NCBI GenBank assembly: GCA_029379385.1
Contig: CM055612.1
Coordinates: 6,820,001-6,884,000 of the forward strand
DNA from: Quillaja saponaria
Taxonomy: Eukaryota > Streptophyta > Magnoliopsida > Fabales > Quillajaceae
Reading direction: 5' to 3'
DNA: 64,000 nt
Shown here: positions 36,059-46,911 of the stretch, piece after piece
Layout: each line of letters begins with the position of its first letter
How positions within the stretch are numbered: position 1 is the first letter of the stretch
Program-made: the position numbers and the translations under genes
Notes under the pieces: model-generated
What the model was told of the DNA's origin: nothing
Databases searched by the model: none
The model's input: the letters and a program-made list of their open reading frames with translations, nothing else

Positions 36059-39000
36059 ATGCAGAAGCTTGGGTTTCCAAGCTCGAAGAGCCTGGAGCAG
36101 TTCAAATCCTTATGCGGTTCTGCGTCAGGAGCTCCGAAGGCATTTTCTTTTTCATCACGTCCTTCTACAGAATCCATCTCGTCAGGAAGTTTCGCGAATC
36201 TGAAGCTCACTGCAGGTTTTGATCGGAATTTTTATTTGTTTTTCTTGATTTTATAGGCGAAGATTTTTTCTCAGAAAGTTTTGATCTTATTGTGAAATTC
36301 TGTCACAATTCCATTGTCTCCAGAGAAATTGGTTAAAGAGCAAGCTTCTGTGAAAACAGATCTTGAAATTGTGGTAAAATACATTCACCAACTCATGTGT
36401 CTGATAATTATTGTTTGTTTCTTTCTCGTTTGATTAAAGTTGATTAAAGAGAAAGGTTATTAGTGAACGAATAATTTTTTTGAGTCCAGAATGCTAAATT
36501 GAAGAAATCCACGGAGCATATCCATGCATTAGAGGAGAAATTGCAGAATGCCTTTAACGAAAATGCCAAGCTAAAAGTGAAGCAGCGAGAAGATGAGAAG
36601 CTCTGGAAAGGATTGGAGTCTAAATTCTCATCAACTAAAACCCTATGTGATCAAATCACTGAGACTTTGCAGCAGTTAGCCAGTCTGGTGCAGGCTTGTA
36701 GGACTTCTCGTTTCATTTTCTATACCTGTTTGTTGATCTGTCCTCCTATTTCTAGTTCCTATATTTGCCTACTATTGAGTGAATTTTTTAATGCTTCAAT
36801 AGCCGAGAAAGATAAGGAGCTTTTTGAAGAAAAACTATCTGCAAGTTCTGAAGATCTTGATGGTTTGAACCAACAGATGAATGGTCTGTCTTTGAAATTA
36901 AATTCTGCAGAGGAGTCAATAAGAATTAGTAAGCTCTTTTTTTGTCACCCCGCTCCTCCCTTAATTAATTTTTTTTAATAACATTTAATTGTACTGAGTT
37001 CATATTACCTCTGACGAGATGAAAAGTTGTAGTTAGTAAATAGAAGTTTACGTTACAGGTATGTTGGTAAAGTAGAGCGCTTAGTGAAATTGATAGATAT
37101 TGGTTTTCCTCATCAGTTACTTATGTCATTTGCCGTAGGTACTAAGGAATTGGAGGAGCTCAAAGTTGAGAGAGACCAAAAGGATAGGTTTTACAGAGAT
37201 GAACAGAACAAAGCTGCCAATCTCATACAGCAAAAAGGTAATCTCCTTGTTTTTATGGAATCTAAACGGCATGTGTGACTTAAGTTGATCAACAAATGAT
37301 GATTCAGGCAACTGAAAGGCTATATATTGTAGTGGTTACAGTGGAACTTCATTTGGGGTGGTTATATCTTCAGTTTCTCAAAACTGTGTTGACGTCCTTG
37401 ACTTATTGCATGCACCCCTGGTTCATGTCATGCCTTGTAAAGGGAGAAAGTGCATAAAGATTACTAATAACAAAAATTCATGATTTTTTTCCATCTCCAT
37501 TATCATTGTTGCAGTGTTGCTATTATTTAATTATTATTATTTTTCCATTGCCAATTACCTTTTCATTGGAGCCCCCACCCTTCCCTCCACAGGTCTAACT
37601 GGTTCACAGCCTTGTTTGAGCCTGGGACCTCCTTCTATAATGGAGAGGAATAGTGCCACTGGAGCTAATAAGCCAGTGGTGATATTGCTATTATGTTAGT
37701 AATATATTTGCACGAGGCTTGCTTGAGTAAACTTGAGTTCTTGCCTTGTAGTGTCGCTGTAGTAGCTAATGTAAGTTTGCATTTTGGAAATGGTACCAAC
37801 AGTTGCAGCATTCTGATCCTATAAGGTTTTTTTCAATTAAAACGTTGAATCTTTAAATGATTTTGAAGATATTGGTGCTAGTACTACTCGCTTTATTGGC
37901 TTTTTCAGTTAATTTGTTTTCTGTTGCTGCATGTTGTGCATCATATCCTGTAGAAGAATGAAGAAAGAACTGAGGATCAATCTTGTCGTGGTTTGGAAAC
38001 TAAATGCATTTCGTTTGTCTCCTCTTATTTTATGAACTGAAAGATCTAGAGTCTTCTACATATCAATTAACATTAATCTTGAAGGTTTTAGCACCAAGCT
38101 TTAGTTTTTTATTTAATCATTGTTAAGATATCTAAAAGTCATGAACTAGGAATCCTGATTGTAACCCTTGTTGAAAGTTTAATCACAGAAATCTGAACTG
38201 TTATTCACATTTTTTTTCTTTTGATCCCCTGGAGACACAGAAAGTTGCCCCAGTTTGGGGCTGATAGACAGTGAAAAAGAATTAGTTACACTTACACAAA
38301 AGGGTGACCAATTGCTTTTCTTTATTGTTCGTACTAGCCTTGTCTTTTCGTGTGCTTTTGTATCTATATTTATACATAAAAATATTACAAGTTGTTTGAG
38401 TTTCAAGAAGGCACTTACATTCATTTGTCCAGATTGACATTAAGGAACTCACTTAACTAATTATTCAATACCGTATAGAATGCATAAAGGATATCCCCAT
38501 TGACTATATGTACCAATAAAATATTTTTGCTTTTATATGGTGATTATCTTCAAAGACTTTTCTAGACATGTACAAAAGAATGTAATTCTATGTCAACTTA
38601 ACATATCTATACCGATCTTGACTAAGGTTGCTTTTGAATTTTTGATTGATTCTGGCAAATGTTATCTCCTTGAGATGTTCTAGATGTATGATTTATCTCA
38701 CTGCTCAAGGCATTCACTTCATGGATTTTGTGTTGTGTCACTGCCAAAGAGATTGGAGTTGAACCTCAGAATTTGTTGGTTCCATTTTCCAGAAATGTAA
38801 CTTGTAATTGTTACTTTTAGTTGATTCATTATGAAAGCATGATCTAAAAACAATTTTGCATGCAGATGCTATGATTGAGAAGTTTGAGGAAAATATAGCT
38901 GCTAATAAATTGGCCATAGAGGATTTGAACTCAAAATTGGGAGAGATGCATCTTCAATTAAAACTCAAAGAAGAGGAAATTACAAACTACATAACCACTG

Positions 39001-42000
39001 AGGAGAGCTTGAAGAAAGAAAAGAGAGATCTTCAGTTGGCCAATTGCGAGTTTGATAAAAAACTAGATAAGTCACTTCAGGAAATCAAAGACCTTGAAGG
39101 TTTAGTTCACGCCTTTGCTGCAAAGTTGGTCGAATTGGACAAGCAAAGTTTGACCTTTTGGAACAGGTTTGATCATCTGAAGTCACTTTGTGATACTTAC
39201 TTCAAGTTGGTTCTGCAGGAGAGAGACATGGCCTCCAAGCATGCCCAAAATCAATATGATGAACTTCATAAAAAAAAATTGTGCATCGAATCAGAGAAAG
39301 ATGCATTGCATTCAATAAATCAGGAGTTAAAAAATACTGTCACTGAATGTCAGAAAGTCCAAGAGTCTACTATTGCACAGCTTTCAGAGGAACACAGGTT
39401 AGCAGCGGAGAGAATTCAGAAGTTGGAATCTGAAGCAGAAATTCTAGTCTCAAAGAAGACTGAGACACAGCTTCTAGTTTCTAAGTTAGAGGAGAACATT
39501 GATACTCTGTCTGAAAGTTTAAGATCATCGGAGAATCAAGTGGTATGCAGGGTTCATATACTTAATTGTATTGTATTTTGGTGTTTTTAGCTGCAATCCT
39601 TATCATGTTTTCCAATAACCTGCAGCAAGATTTATTACGGAACTTTTCTGCACTAGAATTTGAGAATAAAGATAATACAGCGAAGTTACAGGCAGTGATA
39701 CAGAAAAAATCAGAAGAAATAGATACTTTCCAAAAAGAAAACGTGAAACATGATCTGCATGTAGATTCGCTGGAGAAACAAGTCAGCCAGCTTAATATTG
39801 TCTTACAGGAAAAAGATCAGCTTATTCTGCTGAGTGAGGACAGAGAAAAGAAGCTGGAAGATCAAATCACAGAGGTTATGAAACAAAAACATACTACACA
39901 TTACATGGCTTTTTAGCACCTTTTATATCTGAAACTATGTTTTGTATTTTATTTCAGAATCAGGCATTACTGACTGCTTCCGAAAGTAAGCTCATGGAAG
40001 CTAAGAAGCAGTATGATCTGATGGTAGAGAATAAACAATTGGAACTATCTAGGCATTTGAAAGAAATTTCGCAGCGGAATGATCAGGTCTTATTTCTTAT
40101 AAGTTACTTGTAATGAACCCCATAGGTTGTGCAAAAACTTTGAATTAACTATTACCGTGTTTGATCAGGCCATCAATGAGATTAGGAGGAAGTATGAAGT
40201 GGAGAAGCTGGAGATTGTTAATATGGAAAAAGAAAAGGTTTTGGTCAGAAGCATTATTTGTTGCAACATGTTAAATGGTTAATCATATTCCTGATCAGTT
40301 CAACTTTTAGGCTGATAAGGCTGTTGCAGAAATTGAAAGAAAGTATGACCTAAAACTTGCTGAATGCAAAGAAGAATCAAGGCAGTCCTTGATGCGGATT
40401 CAGGAGGAACATGCAGCTATGGTATAAATCAAAAAGTAATATTAACTTGAAATTGAGTTATTGACCTTCACCTTGCCTAGGATGTTAACTGGCATTGGAT
40501 CTTCTATGTTGCGGGAACATGTATGCTTTCATTTGTCTCTATATATTTCCCTTTACGTCCTCTGGTATAATCTTTTTTTTCCTTTCAGCTGGTGAGTAGT
40601 ACTTCTGCTGTTCTGCATATGTTAAAATGAAAATTTACCTCTAAAATAAATCTACATCAGTTCATTGTGATTGAGATAATCCTTGTTTTACATAAACAAT
40701 TGCATTTTAGTTGTTACAGGTATTCAGTCAATTTCTTAATCGTGTAGAATTTGAGTGACCCTAAAACTAAACAGATCTAAGTACATCGTGAGTATTATCT
40801 CACTTGAGTTGTGGTCCCACATTATGGCTTCGGGTAGGTATTCATCTCTGAGACACATGTAATTCTGTTGCTTTTACTATGACCGTGCAAACTTACCCAA
40901 CATTAAGCTAAGAATGTTCAGCCACAGAGTTAAACTTTATCATTCGGATTGTGTAGGTTACCCAAATACAGCAGGAGCATGAAAGAAAGCGACTAAGCCT
41001 TATATCTGGCCACAATGAAGCACTGAAGCGTACCCAAATGCAAGCTGAAGATGATCTGAGAGAGGTATATATGTATAGCTACATAACATGTGGAGTCATG
41101 ATATAAGATTTACTCTAGTTGCTAATATTTTGATTTCTTCTAGATTGTATAAACTTACTTCAGTTGCTAATGTTTTGACTTCTTTTAGAAAACAGTGTCA
41201 CTCAGGAATGAACATGAAGCTCAGATAAAAGCTCTGACATGTCAACAAGAAGATGAGTGTAGGAAGCTGCAAGATGAGTTGCATCTACAGAAGTCGAAAG
41301 TATGCAGTTACTTGAAATAATGATTTATTTTCTTTTACTTGCTAAATTTCTTTACAATATATTGCAGGAAGACAGGCAGAGGGCTTTGTTGCAATTGCAG
41401 TGGAAAGTGATGAGTGACAAGCCAAAAGAGGACCAAGAAGTGAATTCAAGAAAGGTAGGTTTGTCTAACTAACTGCTCTCTCTCTTTGTCCCTCTATGTG
41501 TCTTACTGCATATATTGAGGTGCAAAGATAATAACTAGGTCAGTTGAGTAACTCTTGAAAAAAATGCTTTCTTTCCAACCTAAAACAATAGTGGTAATCT
41601 GACATGGAAATTTGGGAATCACACAATCTGTTTTTGTTGTTGCCATTTGCCAGAGATACTTCAGAATGTCTTAATGATGTGCTGTAGACAGTTTTAAATA
41701 TTTCTTCTCTCTCTCTCTATCTCGTTTCCTTTTTTTGCTTTATAGATTTATGGATGTTTATAATTGATCACCAAAATTCTGCAACTGTGAAGGATATGCC
41801 ATTTTAAAGACTGGTACTATGAGAGTCAATTAACTTAGAATTGCATATACGTTTTTCTTTGCTGAAAAGAATTTCATGTATTGAAATTCCCTATCAGGAC
41901 TGGCTTTTTTCAGCCTAGTGCAGTTTATCCATTTAGGATCTCCAGAATTGTTAGATTATTTTTTGGTTTAATTTTTTGAGTTGTCTTTTGTTTAAGATTT

Positions 42001-44076
42001 AGTCTTGAAAAGTTTTGGATTTGGGAAAACAATAAGGTGTTGAATTGTTTAGTATGATAACCTACATTTCTCTTTTCTTTCTTGGGGGAGGGGGGAGTAT
42101 TTAAAAATCATTATGCGTATGCCTATTGCTTGAACCTTGAGGTTGATGCAAATATAATGAAGCATGATAATTCCATGATCCATAATCCACACATTGGATC
42201 TTTGATTAATTTTGAACGTTGGCATTTTCTGTATAGGGTTTCACTCGTGACAGACTGGTTATATCGGTATCATATTACTTCACTAGTATTTTATTAGTTA
42301 GTTTTGTCTACAAAATCTTTATTGGCATGTGAAATGTGGTGTAGGCATGTTGCTTTCTTTCATGCTTATGCATATATAACAATTTCATCCTTTCAGATAA
42401 TTATTTTTTGTAAACTCCTCTATTTTAAGATATTTAAAATAGGGAATGAGAGGTTTTAAGGTGTCCGTGTCATCAACTGCCACTCTGAACATGGTGGTAG
42501 AAAACATGTCAAAAGATTTGTTTGATCGAATTTGAGATGTGATATTTTCTATACATGCATCGCAATTGGATTGCAAGAGTAACTGATTATTATTATATTG
42601 ATTGTCATGTGACAGGATTACTCCATGTCATCAATAAAGAGAAGTTCTGGTGTTGGCAAAAGAAGTCAGCAAGCTTTGGTAAGTACGGAGACTGAAAGAA
42701 TTTAGACTCTTCTTGCCTTTATGATAGTCTATGCTCCTTCCAGGTTACATAAATTTAGTTTATATTCTTGAATTCTTCGTAGGATTCACCTTTGCTTGAA
42801 GTAACACAAACACCAGTGTCAAGGATGTTAAAGAAAGTACAGAATGTAAACACAGGCAGTGTTATGAGTATCCCTAAGCATCATAAGAAGGTAACTTGTG
42901 TCTCTGCTCAAATTCTCACAGAGCTGATAATAGTATTTAAATGCTTCCATTTGGCAGTTTGCTACTTGATAAAAGTGATAAAAATAATGTATTTGGGCTC
43001 TTATCTTCTGAAGTTCACACTATCAGGTAACTCACCATGAATATGAAGTTGAGACTTCCAATGGGAGAACAATTACAAAGAGAAGGAAGACAAGAAGTAC
43101 TGTCATGTTTGAGGCGTGTATCTGTTCATGTGGAACTTCCTTTGAGCCTACATTTATGTGTCTTAATTATATTTTTTAATGAGATGTGCTGGCCCAAGTA
43201 TATTGCAGATTCCCTACCTGTTTCCTGATGCTGAAGTTTATACTCTTGCTTCAGGACCCAAGTAAGCACAAGATAAAAACACCGGAAGCCAATACCCCTG
43301 GAAGTGTTGTCAAGGTAAACAAAAAATCTAATTTCCCTCTTATTTTCCTTGGTTAATTGTGTTATATGCGGTTCTGTTTCCAGTCATTCCGAGTTAGAGG
43401 CACCATTTTACTTTAGCTTTACGCTTGAAACTTTCGTGGTACACTTTGGTAAAACAATGGTGTAGCAGATTGTGAACCCTGGAGATAAATCGGTATCTTT
43501 CTTACATTCTTGTACTTTGCATCTTCCGTTGTTCGTGTAGGAAGTAAATCATATTTGTTATAAGACTCTTCTGTTTTGATGTTTGCTTCTCCTAAGTTAT
43601 TTCACAGTGCATTTAATGCTGCATATCCTTTTCTAAGGAAGGAATCATTTGTTTAGAATTAATGCTCTGAATTGGTTGTGAATACTGATTATGTATTTGG
43701 CCTCTGTCTTGTAAAGCTATTGGTCCCCATGATGGTCAATGTAAGAGGTGAAGAAAAAGGTTTAAAATTCAATAAAAATTGTTTGGTAAACTTTTTTTTT
43801 TTTTTGCATTTATTATTTCCTTTTGCATGGATTTAACATCTGACAGTATTTTGAAATACACAAAAATTATTTATAGGTAATCAATAATTATTCCAGGATA
43901 TACTTTAATGCTGCATTAAGGTGTTATTATCCCTTTAATATGAAAGTTCTAATTTCTGTACATTAATTATGCAGGGGGTGAAGAAAGGAGAAAAAACTAA
44001 TCCTTCAAACATGGGTGATTTGTTTACAGAAGGGTCTTTGAATCCATATGCAGATGATCCCTATGCATTTGACTAG
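36059..44076 (+). CDS. ZYP1: ZYP1, synaptonemal complex transverse filament protein
   Basis: Exons: 36059-36215, 36324-36373, 36490-36697, 36803-36928, 37139-37237, 38866-39542, 39626-39874, 39958-40086, 40169-40237, 40311-40421, 40957-41064, 41189-41299, 41368-41454, 42616-42678, 42783-42890, 43027-43113, 43255-43314 and 43975-44076. All phases match and give 866 residues, or 874 with a possible microexon (43469-43492); I recall about 871 for Arabidopsis ZYP1. The start [14 protein letters not shown] and end [14 protein letters not shown] are family hallmarks. Nearly the whole protein is predicted coiled coil ([36 protein letters not shown]). A basic C-terminal region follows, with KRRKTR in exon 16. 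ZYP1 dimers zip homologous chromosome axes together in meiotic prophase and limit crossovers. Intron 16 is GC-AG; intron 3 is a stop-free multiple of three; intron 5 (1.6 kb) holds a SINE. Confidence 0.95.
37590..37680 (-). mobile_element. tRNA-derived SINE fragment in ZYP1 intron 5
   Basis: On the minus strand a clear pol III box A (TAGCTCCAGTGGCA, 37667-37654) is followed at tRNA-like distance by a box-B-like AGGCTCAAACAAGG (37624-37611). In between lies TATTCCTCTCCATTATAGAA with a GGAGGTCCC block, as in several plant SINEs. It lies antisense to ZYP1. Box B has decayed from the GGTTCGA consensus, so it is probably inactive. Confidence 0.55.
43469..43492 (+). other. Candidate 24-nt microexon of ZYP1
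   Basis: The sequence between GTAGCAG and GTATCT encodes eight codons (IVNPGDKS) in phase 0, and both neighbouring exons also join in phase 0. Inclusion or skipping keeps the frame. It lies in a 660-bp intron between exons 17 and 18. Confidence 0.45.
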
Positions 44077-45598
44077 AGGTATTTTCAGCTAATCATTCTA
44101 ATAGTGACCTTGTGTTTTCCTCTGAAAATGCTTTCACCTATGTTTAAGCCGTCGTTATAATTCAAACCTTTGAGCTTCATAAATTTGTTAATCTTAATAA
44201 CAAGCCAAATGGCCCGCTATTAGAGATTCTGTGTTCATAAGGTTGATCTAATTGTAATATCAAGAAAGAATGCAGTGCTTTCTATAAAAGACAGAGGGTA
44301 ACTCACTTGGAAGTTGTAATTCATATCTAAGTACTGCATTACATCAGCTCATAGAAATCTTGTATTTCTAGTCATTTGTTGACAATATCCTATATGATTT
44401 GAAGGGCAAGAGTCAGATGTTTCCCTTAGAGGATTCATGCATCTAGTCCCAAATGTTTGGGATGGGGTGTAGTAGTTGTTGTTGCTTGGGTCTAGTCCAT
44501 ACTTAGATTGTTCATCTTCCCAAAGAAACTTGATGCTAGCATAGATCTTAGGAAGTGCAAGGCTTAGTGAAAAGTTACTCAAGCCCCATTTAGAGTGAGG
44601 ATGGAAAATGATCTAAGAATTTGGGCTTCTTTCTTAGGTACAGACTATTGTACACTTCCTTTCGTTTCTTTTGAGATACATATAGAGAGAGCTTTAGGGA
44701 ACTTAAAGTTCTTATCCAATTTCACTTCATATGCAGTCCAAAACCTTGCAATGGGGCTTAAGGGATAATTGATTGTAATCATGAGGCCGAGAGGATCTTC
44801 ATGTTTTCTTCCCGGTGAGAATGGCTTACCCCTAAGATGATAGCAGAAATACAGGCAGTATATAAGGAATCTGGAGCATATGCTTTCTTCTCTCCTGATT
44901 TGTTAATTCATAGTTACTGTGGATTAGCTGAATTGCTGGTTCCTTCTAGATCATTTTGTCATTGCTGGCACCAGATGTAGATATACTTCTGTAAATAAAT
45001 CTCAAAATAGTAGAGGCCATTGCACATTTTGTTAATGAAAGGAACACTAATACTGCAAACTAGCAAAGACCACATTTTGTTAATTTACAATCAGAATGGA
45101 TTACATAATGACTTTTCTATGAGGCTTTATTCACACATTACATTTTTTTCTTTAATTGCTGAATTAAATCTTCGTTGGTTAGGAGAGTCAAACTCCCATC
45201 TGAAGGTGGTGGGGAAGAATGTCATATCACCAAATCAAACTCTCACAATTTAAATTTTAATTAATTATGTCATCACCATTTACAAAAAGTGGCTCAATGC
45301 TTGGATGGTGCAAGGACAAGGCCTCCACATCAATCTGCATGTTGAGGAAAATAGCTCAAAACTACAACAGAAAGCTAAGAATTTAAAATCTCGGCTACAA
45401 TCAACTATGTCATACAACTTCCAAGTTTCAACAAATCAGAGATATAGGCGTCAATGACTCAATTATCGTTTCGAATTTGCAATTTTTTTTATTTTTTTTT
45501 TAAAGGACCAACAGATCATGCTTTATCAGATATAAGTATAACATCAAGAGCTAATTAAACGGATCAATTCGGAACTAGAAGAAGATTGATATTTCCTT
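44077..45598. other. 3' flank of ZYP1 and spacer
   Basis: Contains the ZYP1 3' UTR and the 3' flank of the convergent small gene. An RTE-like 3' end sequence at about 44436-44490 is listed separately. Open frames at 44349-44582 and 45020-45253 have no domain and are not called. Confidence 0.55.
44436..44490 (+). mobile_element. Short RTE-LINE-like 3' end
   Basis: TAGTCCCAAATGTTTGGGAT followed by a GTTGTTGTTG run resembles the 3' terminus of plant RTE elements, which often carry a short CCCAA...TTGGGAT hairpin and a TTG microsatellite tail. Only the end is recognisable. The match is from memory of such tails. Confidence 0.35.
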
Positions 45599-45989
45599 TC
45601 AGTAAAATTTGAGGAGCATCATCAAGAAGAAGCTCCAAAGAGATAGAATCCAGATGAGCAGAACCATGAATTCCATTAAGTAGCAGAGCTTGATTTTCTT
45701 CTTCTTCAAGCCCTCCTTCGCCAATTCTATCTTCAGCTCTTCATTTTCTCTCCTCAGCGTTCTCTGCAGCACAATTGAAAAAAAATAAAAAATAAGGCCT
45801 TCATAAATTTGGCAAATACTAAGAAGAAAGAGAGAGAAGGAGAGGAGAGGGGCTAGTCTTGATCGACCTCGTCTTAGAAGTCAGGAGCGCAGAGAGCACA
45901 AATGCGGATTTCGCACAACGATGGAGAGCGACTTGCGATTTCAGAGCGTCGTCTTCACTCTTCATCTCATCCACTTCCTTTCTACTCAT
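45599..45989 (-). CDS. Small coiled-coil protein with a C-terminal hydrophobic segment (unknown function)
   Basis: Two exons on the minus strand, 45989-45868 and 45761-45599, join in phase 2 to 94 residues. The donor is AG|GTCGAT and the acceptor CTGCAGAG|A; using the earlier AG would bring a stop. Exon 1 begins MSRKEVDEMKSEDDALKSQV. Exon 2 starts with a charged helix (TLRRENEELKIELAKEGLKK), then a hydrophobic stretch rich in Leu, Trp and Phe (MEFMVLLIWILSLWSFFLMM) that ends a few residues before the stop, the layout of a tail-anchored protein. I do not recognise the family. Heptad-like spacing of Leu and Glu suggests dimerisation. Its start faces the CCR4 gene, so the two may share the spacer 45990-46911 as a divergent promoter region. 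Confidence 0.6.
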
Positions 45990-46911
45990 TTTCTTTCATC
46001 CTTTCTCGCGCGCTTTCTATCTTCACTCCCTGTCTGCAGAGAGCTCAACTTACCCGTAAATTTTATTTTTGTTTGAAACAAGAATAAAAGAAGTTTCATA
46101 CATGGAGAAAAATAGACGCTCCATTGTCAAATTTAACAAAATTCTTAAAACGTTTATTTTGTAACCAATAACTAATAATTATAAATTAATTTTAGTGCAA
46201 AATTTTTAAATAATTTTTTTATTGAATAGAGGAAGAAATTAGATATTGATATATTCTTGGATGTAACAATTTTCTTATCTTTAATTAGTTATCATATAAA
46301 AAATTATTACATTGATAATTATATTTTTGTCAATATTTAATATTAATATATATTCATTAATTAATTAATTTTTTTTACAGTACTAAATTGCTACTAAAAT
46401 AGGTTAGGACTTAGAGAGATGAAAATATATGATAAGATATATTTTTTGTTTAGAAATTTAGAAAAAAGAAAAAAAATGGAAGAGAGATTATATTACCATA
46501 ATTTTATTATTACTCTTTTTATTTTAATATTAATAAATATTTAATAAAAAAATATGTTTATTACAACAAACAAAAATTATAATATACTTTATTATTTTTA
46601 TTTAAATTCACATTAAGAAGAATTAAAAAAAAATAAAAAAATTACGTATCTTTCCTTGTTAATGTCAATTTAGTTCAAAGCCAGCTGCGTGCCAAAAACT
46701 CAGCATGATAGCCGTCATATTTTTAAATAGTTTTTTCTGAATCAATTCCACCAAAGTCCACCTATCGATTTGGTAGAAGCTTCCTCAACCCAACTGGCCT
46801 CTTACTAAACCTCGAGAAAACAGCAAACTGAGGAAGAAATCTCAAGGTTTACAAAACCAAGGAGCAGACTCAGTCTCACTCTCAGTACCTTACGAAATTT
46901 TGGAGTTACAA
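45990..46911. other. Spacer between two divergently oriented genes
   Basis: The small coiled-coil gene runs left and the first CCR4 gene runs right, so promoters of both should lie here. The middle (about 46,090-46,670) is very AT-rich. No coding sequence or clear TATA box could be assigned. Confidence 0.55.

Noticed and set aside
43793..43806. Poly(T) run as an RNA polymerase III terminator
   Set aside because: No pol III boxes upstream; it is inside a ZYP1 intron.
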